Assembly (NCBI GenBank): GCA_002007465.1
Contig: LNAC01000031.1
Coordinates: 4,543,705 to 4,607,704, forward strand
Source of the DNA: Ailurus styani
Lineage: Eukaryota; Chordata; Mammalia; Carnivora; Ailuridae
Length of the DNA stretch: 64,000 bases
Reading direction: 5' to 3'
This document shows positions 35,454 through 46,449 of the stretch, piece by piece (positions within the stretch are counted from its first letter, which is position 1; each line of letters opens with the position of its first letter). The notes below the pieces were generated by a model, which saw nothing but the letters and a program-made list of their open reading frames with translations, had not been told where the DNA came from and did not search any database. The position numbers and the translations under genes are program-made.

Positions 35454-36320
35454 GTAATGTGATTTCATAACTTTGAAAAGGATTATAAAAAGTATATTGT
35501 ATTTTTAATATCATATCCATTATTTAATGCTTGACTTTGAGATCAACACCTGAGGCTTAGGAAGAAATTAATTTTGCCTCAGAAGAACAAATTTCAAATC
35601 TTACTCACTGGGTCTATGGAAAGCAGAAGATGGTGGACAAAGAAATGAGATAGATTAATTAAATTTAAAGAAAATCACTGTGCTGTTAAATTAGAAATGT
35701 GGAGCTCTCTCATAGCCACAATTGCAATGCATGTAGTTTGCTACATTTGCTTAAGATTTGCTTAGTATAAAAATCAGGAAAATACCTAGATATATTTTAA
35801 CTAAAATCTATGACAATTAAATCGGTGCAAAAAATAACTGATATAAATTATAATAATGGAAAGATAAATATGGTATGAGTGTATGTTTTAATGTGGAAAG
35901 AAAATAGTGGTATCAGATTAAACAAAGCACATGTGTATATGTTTTGTATAACCTCTGTTCCCAAAAGTATTTGAGACAGATAAAATATTGGGAGTGGAAG
36001 AAAGAATAGGTAGAGAATTCTGAAAAGACATCTGATCAGGAAAAAGTAGTACCTGTAACCTAACTTACTTAAAAGTACACAGCTCTTAATGGAAAAGTTT
36101 ATTTAATCACCTAGACCATGGTTGGAAAAGAATATGTTGTAAAGTTACCTGGTACAGTAATAATTTCCTCATCCAGATATCAGAGTTTTGGCAATGCCAA
36201 ACATGAGGAACATAGCCAAAACCTGGAAGTAAACAGAAAAGCTCTCTGAGTAACGTAGTAATCAGAAAGTCTATATATTACTTTCCAAAGGAGAAATATT
36301 AGATCCACTTTTAACAATTC
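35454..36320 (+). other. SPATA9 intron 2, 5' part, unassigned
   Basis: No repeat is recognised. The intron as a whole spans 35454-43094 and carries four SINEs and L2 fragments further downstream. Confidence 0.6.
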
Positions 36321-36324
36321 ATCC

Positions 36325-36860
36325 AGACAACCAGGCATCAGACATTTACTAAATACTTTCCTATTGGCTGGGACTGGGGAGAGGGAATACAGAGATAAGA
36401 CAGGATGCTTTCAGTCAATTAGCTTAATCTAATTAAGACAGAGTTTTAAAGAAGTAATTGTTTTGGAATATGGTTAAGAGGTAAATCCAACTTAGAGGAA
36501 TGAATTTCTCTAGCTAGGATGGTCAGAGAATGCTTTATGGAGGAAGGATGCTTAAATTGGGTTTCAGAGGATGAATATGAATTTTCAAAGTGAAAAGAGG
36601 ATAGGGTAAGTGGATGGGAGCAGAGGAAGCAGTGTCAGTTAGGACAAAAAGTGTGAAACAGCATAGCATGTTCCCAGAATATCAAGTAAATATGAACCAA
36701 TGGCATGAGTCTTGGATCTAGACTTTGGGGACGGCTGATAATGAAGTGTAGATATCTGGATACCTGGTGGTAAGGTGGCATCCCAGTGGTGGTCCACTTT
36801 GTAGGATAGGATGAGGCTTAAAAACTCCAGACTGCAAACCAGATTTTATAAATCTGTATC
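36325..36860 (+). mobile_element. L2 LINE fragment in SPATA9 intron 2
   Basis: CAGACATTTACTAAATACTTTCC, GAGGGAATACAGAGATAAGAC, ATGGTCAGAGAATGCTTTATG and GAGGAAGGATGCTTAAATTG-like text follows the L2 3' region. Confidence 0.65.
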
Positions 36861-36925
36861 TTAGACTCAGTGTCTAGTGGCCTCCCCCTTTTTCATTCTC
36901 CTAGTGTTAGTATAAAGTATTTTTA

Positions 36926-37125
36926 GGGCGCCTGGGTGGCTCAGTGGGTTAAAGCCTCTGCCTTCGGCTCAGGTCATGATCTCAGGGTCCTGGGATCGAG
37001 GCCCGCATCGGGCTCCCTGCTCAGCAGGGAGCCTGCTTCCTCCTCTCCCTGTCTCTCTGCCTGCCTCTCTGCCTACTTGTAATCTCTCTCTCTGTGTCAA
37101 ATAAATAAATAAAATCTTTAAAAAA
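36926..37125 (+). mobile_element. CAN-SINE, young mustelid type, in SPATA9 intron 2
   Basis: Near-consensus head GGGCGCCTGGGTGGCTCAGT and body, tail CAAATAAATAAATAAAATC. AAAGTATTTTTA is repeated at 36914-36925 and 37126-37137. It is one of the least diverged copies, so it may be lineage-specific or polymorphic. Confidence 0.97.
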
Positions 37126-37137
37126 AAAGTATTTTTA

Positions 37138-38407
37138 AATGTTGGAGATTTTTCTTGAGTGTGCGCTGGAGTGTTATAGAAGGAATGGGAAGGTGACCAT
37201 GCTTGGTCTAAGATGTAAAATGGCTAATACTGGCACAGTCTGGAAAGCCCTGTTTCCCCTTCCAAGCTGTGATTCTTTCACCATTGGCAACATTAAAGAA
37301 ACTGGGTTTAATAATCTGAGAAGTTGCAACTTTCTTTATAATTCCCTTCATCTCTTCTTACCCCATGAATAGCCTCATTATCACTAGAGCCATAAATTTG
37401 GTTTAACAGTGAAATAGATTGATATTCTGAAATTTCCCAAAGAAGGAACTCTGAGTTCCTATTTCCAACTCACTGAAGTTATTTACTTACAAGAACTTTA
37501 CCTCATTCAGAGAATAATATAAACATTGTTACTTTATTTCTCATTTTCAACACACTTGCATTGTTCTTTTTCCACCATTTACTTTGCTGAGATTGGCAAG
37601 AAACCCAAGTTCTTAGGGGATATTGTAACAGATTGAAGTTACTTGTACTTCAAAAATAAATTATTCAGAAAACAACGCTAATACTTGTATAACTAAATTA
37701 TTTTTAAAAGGTCAGATTGTAAATGCTATGAATTTTATTATTTTGGGGATGATCCATAATTCCCAAACATACCAAAAGGAGTGGTTTTAAGAATACTTAG
37801 AGGGTTTTAATTAATTGGGTTGGATTAAATCTCTAAATTTCATGATTAGGATTTAAAACTTTTTTTAAAAGGTTGTAGGCATTTATTTATTTAGGAAAAG
37901 GCCATCTTATTGGCCAGAAACAAACAAAAGATTTGCCGGGAGTGATGGTGGGATTTTTATAAGGGATATATCCAGAATAGTGGAGATAGTGGAAATAGTT
38001 CTTCATGACTAATGATTTTGAAGGAAATGTTCTTCGTGGGCCTGAAGGAAGTTAATTTTTGAATCTTGGTTTGAGGTCATGGCTTCTGACGTCATGTACT
38101 CTCCAGTCCAGCATACACCCCAGTACCTTCAGTATCCACTTCCTTTAGCAAAAAAGTGATTTTTAAAGGTTTGCATTTGCAAGTTGCAAATGATTTCCAT
38201 ATGAGAATTTAAAAGTGTTAAACATTTACATTTGAACAAATGAAAAATGTATTTTACAATTCGGAAACTAAAAAGTTTTAATTTAGATGATCTTTACTTG
38301 AATGAGAGAAATCTTTTGTGGTAAATAGGGTCCATTTTTGTGGTTTAAATTATGAAAAGTAATTATGTGTTTTATTCTGTAATCATCTTGCACTTAACCT
38401 TATACTA
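37138..38407 (+). other. SPATA9 intron 2, unassigned AT-rich part
   Basis: No repeat or exon is recognised. The 77-codon open frame at 37139 has no known homology. Confidence 0.45.
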
Positions 38408-38422
38408 TAAAATTAGGAGTTG

Positions 38423-38615
38423 TGGGATGCCTGGGTAGCTCAATCAGTTAAGCGTCTGCCTTTGCCTCAGGTCATGATCCCTGGTCTCTGGGATCAAGTC
38501 CCACATTGGGCTCCTTGCTCATTGGGGAGTCTTGTTCTTTCTCTGTCTGCCACTCCCCCTGGTTGTGCTCTCTGTCCTTCTCTCTGACAAATTAATAAAA
38601 TATTTAAAATAAAAT
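38423..38615 (+). mobile_element. CAN-SINE, older, in SPATA9 intron 2
   Basis: Head GGGATGCCTGGGTAGCTCAA and diverged body. AAAATTAGGAGTTGT (38408) and AAAATAGGGAGCTGT (38616) form a diverged target duplication. Confidence 0.92.
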
Positions 38616-38974
38616 AAAATAGGGAGCTGTAAGCAGAACATATTAGAATCCATACAAAACTTTGAATTTTTATAACTGTAGATATACTTTTCTGAATTCT
38701 TTTGGCTTTATTTTTTTTAACATTTAGGACTAAATTCTTGGGGCTGTATCAGTGACACCTGGAAATTACTTTTATTGGTATAGAATTTCTAAATGTGAGA
38801 GTAGGACTGTGTTCTGTAATTCAGTTATAATTTTGTCTTTGGTGAGTTGTTTCTAGTGGGGCATCATCATAATTGTGAAAGTTACAGAGCACTTTGTACA
38901 TTGAAAACTTTCAGGGTGCTTTCTAATTTAATATTTGGTATCTTTCTCTATGTTAATTTGTTGTATTTTCTGAT

Positions 38975-39640
38975 ACTCTTGATTCATTCATTTCAACAAA
39001 TATTTATAGAGTACCCTACTATGCGTCAGACACTATCCTAGGTACTGGAGAAAGATCAGTGATCCTAATAGATATAAAATACTGCCGTCATAGAACTTAC
39101 CTCCTAGTAGGAAAACAAGAAACAAGGAAAATAAACTAAATATTATGTTAATGGTAGATCTTAAGAAGAAGAAGAAATATAGCAGAGATATGACATAGGG
39201 GTCGGGACAGGGAGAACAATTGACCATTAAGGTAGGGTGATCAAGAGGGATCTTAGAAAGTAATTCTTGAATTAAGACTGAGGTGGGAGTATACTTAACA
39301 AGCTCAACAAATAGTGAGGAAGAAAAGGAGAGAAAAAGACAGTGAGGTTAGGTAGGTAAAGAAAAGACAGCCCTTATAGGGCTTTGCAGACCATTGTCTA
39401 TAATTTGGCTTTTACACTGAGCGCACTAAGAAGCTACTGGAGCAGCAGAGCAGAAAAGCAAGATAGGATCTAGGTTTTAGTTGTGTCTCTCTGGCGAAGG
39501 TGTTGAAGAATAGAATGAACATAGGCAAGGAAGGAAGCAGAGAGACAACTGAGGGGGCTAATTGACTAGTCTGGAGAAGATATGGTGCATAAATGCAGTG
39601 GACTGAGTGTTGGCAGTGGGGGTAGTGAGAAGTGGTCAAT
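38975..39640 (+). mobile_element. L2 LINE fragment in SPATA9 intron 2
   Basis: TTCATTTCAACAAATATTTATAG, ATGCGTCAGACACTATCC and later AGGGCTTTGCAGACCATTG with CAAGATAGGATCTAGG follow the L2 3' region in order. The related L2 segment at 61280-61900 shows the same layout. Confidence 0.7.
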
Positions 39641-40242
39641 TCTAGGACTATTCAGGGAAAGAATTGAATAAGAGTTGCTGACAGGCTGGTTTTTTAGGGA
39701 TGTAGAGTAGTAAAAAGCTGACGTAATAGAAACTGGAATTCAGCATTGAAACTGCTGATGATAGAGAGATGAGTATGTCTCTAGAAAAGAAAAAAGAAAA
39801 CAGGAAAGCAGGATATATTCAAAGAATGGGGCTCAAATAGCGAGATTTGGCAGGATTCTCCAAACAATCTGATTAATTGATACTAGTTTCTTGTAGTAAA
39901 TGATCATTACATTTGTGCGTCTCTGAGGTGGTGGTGGGGGGGTGGAATTTCTTTTCTCACATTTGGTAATATACACAGATGATAATGATGACAAGAAGAA
40001 TCATGTATACTCGTACATTTTGCAGCCAATTCCAGGATGCTTAGGACAAGAGTCAAACAAAACAAAACAAACCATGGAAAAGAAATGAGCACTTCTTCAT
40101 TTGGGCTCAACATTTAAGTTTAGACACATGGCTTGGTAGGAAAATATATAGCATACGTAGTAGACAAAGGGAAAAGCTGGTAGTTCAAAAAATGGAAATA
40201 AGACCACCTTTTATTTAACATTTTCTACCAGAGCCTATTTTA

Positions 40243-40452
40243 TTTTATTTATTTATTTAAAGATTTTATTTATTTATTTGACACAGAGAGAGGGATTACA
40301 AGTAGGCAGAGAGGCAGGCAGAGAGAGAGGAGAGAGGAGGAAGCAGGCTCTCTGCCGAGCAGAGAGCCCGATGCGGGCCTCGATCCCAGGACCCTGGGAT
40401 CATGACCTGAGCCGAAGGCAGAGGCTTTAACCCACTGAGCCACCCAGGCGCC
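40243..40452 (-). mobile_element. CAN-SINE, young mustelid type, with 18-bp target duplication
   Basis: The minus strand shows head GGGCGCCTGGGTGGCTCAGT, near-consensus body and a long (AAATA)n tail. CTACCAGAGCCTATTTTA occurs exactly at 40225-40242 and 40453-40470. Confidence 0.97.
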
Positions 40453-40848
40453 CTACCAGAGCCTATTTTAAAAATTCGCTGAAGGTAAGAGTGAATTGGA
40501 ATCATCACTATGAACTGATGACTATTTTTTTTAAAAAAAGAAGAAACTCTCATTCTGCCTCTCCAGGACTATAAGTAGCCTCTCCTCTGTTGTTTCCTTT
40601 CTATTCTCAGAGCCACACACACAAAAAAAAACACTTTATATGCACCTCAGTGTCTAGATTTAGTTTCTAATACTATTCTGGAAAGCAGTAATGGTCTTCC
40701 TGGGAACAAGTTGATTGTAGGTTTTGTGTCAGGGAAAATAAAAATAGTCAGAAATATTTTGTTGCTAGAGGTAATATTTCTTTCAAAGATTCAGAGATAG
40801 CTATGAAAGTATTGAAAAAGGAAAGCATTTTAAAAATCATGAAGGTAG

Positions 40849-41036
40849 AAGAGCCTGGATGGCTCAGTCAGTTAAGCATCTGCCTTTGGCTCAGGTCATG
40901 ATCCCAGGGTCCTGGGATAGAATTTCACAGTGGTCTCCCTGCTCAGCAGGAGCCTGCTTCTCCCTCTGCCTGCTGCTCACACTGCTTGTGCTATCTCTTT
41001 CTGTGTCAAATAAATAAATAAAATCTTTAAAAAAAA
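40849..41036 (+). mobile_element. CAN-SINE in SPATA9 intron 2
   Basis: Head GAGCCTGGATGGCTCAGTCA, body with CCCTGCTCAGCAGGAGCC, tail CAAATAAATAAATAAAATC. Confidence 0.95.
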
Positions 41037-43094
41037 AATGAAGGGAAGCACAGTCATCAAATTGTAATGATTTCAGCATTAAAAGGAAATGATGATGTTA
41101 ACTAGGAACAAGTTGAGTGTGTTGGAAAAAGCTATGAATTTATGACAATACTAAAATGAGAACTATAATACAAAGTGCACTGAAGCATTATTGTAATGCA
41201 CACCTGAATTTTAAAAAATATTATTTATCATAAATGCTATATTTTGGTCAACATAAGTTATATGATCCTATAGGAGAGTTTTGATTCATGGATTATCAAT
41301 TACAAATAGGCTTATTTCTCTACAGAGGTAAATATTTAGAAAGACGATTTTGTAAAAGAGGGGAAGGTTGAGTGGATCAATCTAGTATAGTGTTTGGGGG
41401 AATGAATCAAGATTAGTTAACAGAACTATCTGAGTAAAGTCAGTGAATCCAGGCCAACAAGTACAGATCACCAAGATTTTGTAAAGACACAAAACAAGGA
41501 GAGGGAAATTTCATAAAGTAAATGTTTCATCTGCAAAAATGAAGAGTCCTTAAAACACGGAATGACTGTGTAGACAAAATTTCAGCACGGTGGAACTGCC
41601 CGTATCCCACTCTTGTTCGCCCTGGCAATATGGCCTTCACCTTTTGACTATAAATTATGAGAGAAAACACAGTAAGCTGTATCAGAAGTAAAACCAAACA
41701 TTCTAGCTGCTCCAACTTCAGGAGGAGTTGGGAGGAAGAAATCAGTGAAGCAAAGCATAAGATCACAAGAGAAATTGAATCTGTGTGTGTAGGAGGTTTG
41801 GATAGTGCAGATAATCGTGATTTCTGTCCCTGGTGTGCTGGAAACCAAGATACAGTATCAAGTGATTGCATGTGTGTCTTATTTCGCTTGTTTTATGCAG
41901 CACATAACTGCTTTTAGGGGTTGCTCTGCTCTAAATTGGCTTGGAATTGCCGTAATTCTAGCAGCCCACATCTCAAATTGCCTTCTCCTGTTCGTACTGA
42001 CTAGGAGGGCTGACCGGAGGTGGGCTAATGGGACTTTTTCAGTCAAGTTAACAGATGAAGCCACAATATGACACCAGGTGCTGCAAGATGTACATCCTCA
42101 TTGACAGACTACTACAGTTTTGGGTGACATCCAGTCTAAGGCTAAAACAGTAAGGAAGCCTTGAACTTCAATGACAAAAACAGCAATAATAAAATTATTT
42201 CTTCAGGATAACAGTTGAGGCATTTAAAGGAAATATACAGTACATTAGCTCTTAAAGCAAATACATGTTGCTCATTGTAGACCAAAACAATCCATCTAAA
42301 AGATGTTTTGTACTTATATATTTGGATTCAATAAGTAGAGACTCAAAGTTGCTTATCCGTGTTATAAGCCATTAGTTTCCCCCCAAATCATTTATGAAAA
42401 AGCCAGAGTAGCCCATAAAATTGCTTAAATGTATAATGGCAACTATACTTGCTGTTGCCTGGAATACCATCTAACCACATTGTAAGTAATTTCTCTGTGG
42501 TTCACAGCAAAGAAAGAGCTACATGTCATATGTTTTGCTAATGCCACAAATTTTTTCTGTCAGAATGCTCACAAGTTTTGAAGTTTTTAGAAGTAAAAGT
42601 TCCTTAAGCTTGTTAATTAGTATAGAGGGAATTTGTTTTATTTTTTTTAATTGTACCATGCATTATGTATGAATGCTTTAATCATTTTAATTTTTAAAAT
42701 AAACTGGGAAAATATTTGTAATAGTTTTGAATAAGAATTATTTTTTGAATAATTCAAACACTGAGTAATATTTGAATAAGAGCTGCTTACTTTTGAAAAC
42801 GTTCTTTAAAAAAAAAAAAACTATGCAAAAATAAATGAACCCAGAGAGAAAAATGAAAAATGTAGGTCTTTTGGTGAGTAACTTAAATTCTGGATATTTA
42901 TGCTAAGGCAAAAATCATACATTTATTCAAAGATTTAGGTACATGGGGGAGGGATATAATTATTGGACACTGAGTATATGCATAGGCCCGTGCATAATGT
43001 GCTGTTATGTTGTACTTGGTCTCGGTCTGAAGTAGGTTGTAATAACTCATGGAAGAATCACCTATCAGTCACTTTTTAGAGGCTTATTTTCCAG
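41037..43094 (+). other. SPATA9 intron 2, 3' part, unassigned
   Basis: No SINE or firm repeat is seen. Open frames at 41657-42071 on both strands overlap each other, have no known homology and lack splice signals. The intron ends with CTTTTTAGAGGCTTATTTTCCAG before exon 3. Confidence 0.5.
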
Positions 43095-43322
43095 AAAAGA
43101 GAACCTATGTAGAAAAGATCCAAAATCAGAATGGCTGTTGCCTTAGCAAGGATCAATCGAGGAACATTAATTCAAGGATTAAACAGCATTTCCAGATCTT
43201 CCAAATCAGTGGCCAAACTTCTGCAGCCTCAGCTTGCTTGTAGACTTCTAGAGTTAAGGAACATATCACATCGTTTGCTGAGGGAAGTTAATGCACCAAA
43301 GCAACCCTTTTATAATGTGCAG
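43095..43322 (+). CDS. SPATA9: SPATA9 coding exon 3 (residues 51-126) with in-frame TAG at codon 56
   Basis: The acceptor ATTTTCCAG precedes 43095. In the phase set by exon 2 (phase 0) the exon starts K-R-E-P-M, then TAG at 43110-43112, then [17 protein letters not shown] and on to [11 protein letters not shown], with donor GTGAGT at 43323. The remaining 70 codons are fully open and well conserved. Other mammals have glutamine at the stop position, so CAG to TAG (one transition) explains it. Two escapes exist. The AG of the TAG could serve as an acceptor, giving an exon from 43113 that skips six codons in frame. Alternatively, the ATG at 43131, in strong context (A at -3, G at +4), would give 191 residues. 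Otherwise the mRNA is a likely target of nonsense-mediated decay. Confidence 0.95.
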
Positions 43323-45775
43323 GTGAGTTTATATCAACATTTGCACAAGATACAGACTCTTTTTTTAGAAACTGTTTTGAAATTGCAAGATTTGAAAATG
43401 TAGCACATTTGGTTGTCTTACATAAAAAACAAGAATAGTTGTATAAGAAATGAATGATTTGGTCTTTTTTCAATATAGTATATATATTCTGGTTTAAATA
43501 AATCTAAAAGAGGAAGTAATGTGGACTTTGTTCCTACTTGGCTATTTGAGCTTTATGAAACTAAATTTCAAATGGTTCAACCTAAATAACAGCGTACGGA
43601 TTACCATTTATGTTAAACTTAAAAGGAATCCTATAAGCCTTAAAAATGATTTTGTTCCTTTTCCCCCATAACCTAGCTGTGTTCCCAAGATAATCTTTAT
43701 TTGACTTAACATATTTGAGTATATTCAACTATAAAATCATTTTGATAGATCCACCAACATCCAGTGTATTTCAAGGTACAGGTTCTACATTGTTTTATTG
43801 AGGCTCTGTTATATTTTGTTAAGGACAACAGGTCTTAAAACTTTTTCAGGACCAGTTTCTTTTTTTCTAAACCTTGTGGCATAGAACTCTGGGTTTTTCC
43901 ATTGGGGCATTATTCAAAGCATTCTAAATGTTTGTTACAAACGATTGGGAATCCTGCACGCCTGGCACCTAAACCCAAGAGTGAATCATTTTGTTGATGA
44001 AGGGAGAAGAACCCTGGCTCAAAGGAATGAAGCCAAAAATATGTATTAGTTCATGTAGTTGAACAATTCAGAGTTGACAAGGCTTCAGGATATAGGTACT
44101 CAAAAGATGCCTTCAGGGTCCTGTTTTTCTCTTTCTACCCATCCTTGCTCTGCTTCCTCCGTGTTGACTCCATTCACAGACTGACTTTCCCTTCATGGTT
44201 ACAAGATGATTTGCAGCTGTTCCCAGGACTCCACCCTTCTGGGTTCAATACAGCCCCGAAGAATGACAGTTCTTGAGCCAACATTCCTGGCCAAGTCCTG
44301 AGATTCATTCTCAAGGAAAGGTTTCCCGCTAAACTAGGGGAATGGGATGCACTGTTTGGCCTAGGACCTGATTGCTATCCAGACCACCTGACCAGAGCCT
44401 GGAGAAAGGATGAAGCCTCAAACAAGATTTGGGTTATTTTGAAAAGATGGGAAAATGGATGGTGGGTGGCTAAAATCAACAAAATACCTATTACATAGGA
44501 ATCTCTCTTTAATCAAAGATTTTAACATTTCCAGAAATCATGGGAGAGGTTCAGGTATGAATTGCCTGAGAGCAATTATAAAAGGCTCCGTTTTGATACC
44601 TGATGTTTGAGAAAGTAAAAAGTGCTTTGTGTTTGTTACCTATTGGATTCTCTAAGCAGTATAAACCTTACTCCTGTATCTTTAGGTTGTCAAAAAGAAA
44701 TACAGCTGAGCTGTATAATTTCCACTGAAACACATTTATAAAATGAACATTTTGCCTTGATGTTTTTTCCTTGCATTGTTAACCCATAGTTTTTATAGAG
44801 GGTTGATGTAAGAAATGTCCTTTGAAGAATATTTCTGTATGTATTATGAAATCATATTTAAAGACACTGTCCATTATGTTATTCAGGCTTTCTTTTTGCT
44901 TCTCTTTGCTAAGTCTGAACTGAAGAATCTGAGATTTTACACTATTTACTAGCTAACAAGTTAGCCTGCCACAGCTGTACAAACACACACACACCAATAG
45001 AAGACACAGGACTCCCTTGAATCAGAGACCAAGATTGTTTATTATTAACTTCAAAAGCAGCAGCCAGAGCAATATTTTGTGTCATTTCCCTAAGCCCTCA
45101 GTTCCCACAGGGCAATGCGTTGAGAGCCACGTGTTACCTATGCATGTAGTAAGTTGCATCACAGGAGAGGAGCCTGAAATTAGGAGATTCAGCTTTTTTA
45201 GGAGTGCTGGCCTATTGGCCCAGCCTGAGAGAGAGAGAGATAGAGACAAACAGAAACAGAGGGAGGAAAAAGTAAGAAGGGATTGGGGGAGAGAAGTAAA
45301 CATTTCTAGAGGGTTTAAGGAGAAGGTTTTATCTTTAGTGCCCTGGGACATGTCTTGGGAAGTACATCTCTAGATCTCTCCAGAGGAATATACTTTCTCT
45401 AGCTTCTAATGCTGTTGGTTATTCAACCATGCCCTTACTCACACACTTACTTCTCCACCCTTTAGTTCCTGGCACAGGGGAATTTCTTTCTTTCCTTCCT
45501 TCCTCCCTTCCTCCTTCCCTCCCTCCCTCTTTTTTAGTTTTCTTCTTTTTTGTAAACTCAGTCTTATATTACATTTTGGAGTTTGATTTTTTTATAAAAT
45601 TTCTAGCAGTATTTCTAGGGGTAGAATTTCTAGGGCTATTTATATAGAATTTTTAGAGGGTTCCACATTAGCTCAGTATGCCCTACTACTGGAACCAGAT
45701 ATCCTTCATCTGGTATCTTTTATGAATTTTAATATGATAGTTACATTTCTTTCTGCAAGTAAGTGAAGTATTATT
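43323..45775 (+). other. SPATA9 intron 3, 5' part
   Basis: No SINE is present. A purine run (GA-rich) is at about 45225-45265 and a pyrimidine tract at 45487-45535. The segment at about 44080-44420 has the feel of an old interspersed repeat, family unassigned. Confidence 0.5.
45487..45535 (+). repeat. polypyrimidine (TTCC)n-type tract
   Basis: Runs of TTTC, TTCC and TCCC make an almost pure pyrimidine strand of about 50 bases. Confidence 0.9.
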
Positions 45776-45779
45776 CTAC

Positions 45780-46335
45780 ATTTTCATTTATTCAACATAT
45801 ATTTATTGAAAACTGACATGTAAAATGACTAGGTTGGATACTAGGATTCATAGCTGTCTCACTCTTGCCCTAAATGGACTGTGTGGATGATAAGCAAGTA
45901 GGCAGTGTTAGTGGAGTGTAGCAAGTGCATGATCAGTGTGTGCAAAGTGTACTATGGAAGCACCAACAGGGGACATATAATTCCACAGAATAGTCGGTGT
46001 TGGCTTCCTGGAAGATAATACTGCATCTTGAGAGAGGAGATATTAGCCAAGTGAAGAAGTAGGAGAATTATTCCCAGAAGTGAACATTGTATATTAAAAT
46101 GTTGAGGTCAGAGAGAGCATAACTCATTTAGGAAATGTAAGCAGTTCCATATGGCTAGAGTGAGACAAGTGGGAACAGTCTCAGGTCAGAGATTCCAGGG
46201 TCCTTGAGGGTAGGAATGAGGTATAAGCTTTACTCGGATAATATGGATTAGCTGGGGTGGAGAATCAGAATTGCTACGGGAGGAATTATGTTGTAGTGAA
46301 GATAATGGCCTGGAGAATGAAAGAACAACAGAGTA
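45780..46335 (+). mobile_element. L2 LINE fragment in SPATA9 intron 3
   Basis: TTTATTCAACATATATTTATTG followed by TTGGCTTCCTGGAAGATAA, GCCAAGTGAAGAAGTAGG and CATATGGCTAGAGTGAG follows the L2 3' region. Confidence 0.7.
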
Positions 46336-46449
46336 ATGTAAGAGGTGTGGTGGAGGTCAACGGATTGGTCTGTGAATGGAGCATACCCAGAGTATCAGTG
46401 TAGCAGAGAGATAAGTGGCATAGCCAGAGGGAGCTACATCAGCCCTGGT

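Noticed and set aside
41527..42071. Overlapping open frames of 60-114 codons on both strands in SPATA9 intron 2
   Set aside because: They overlap antisense to one another, have no known homology and no flanking splice sites in phase.
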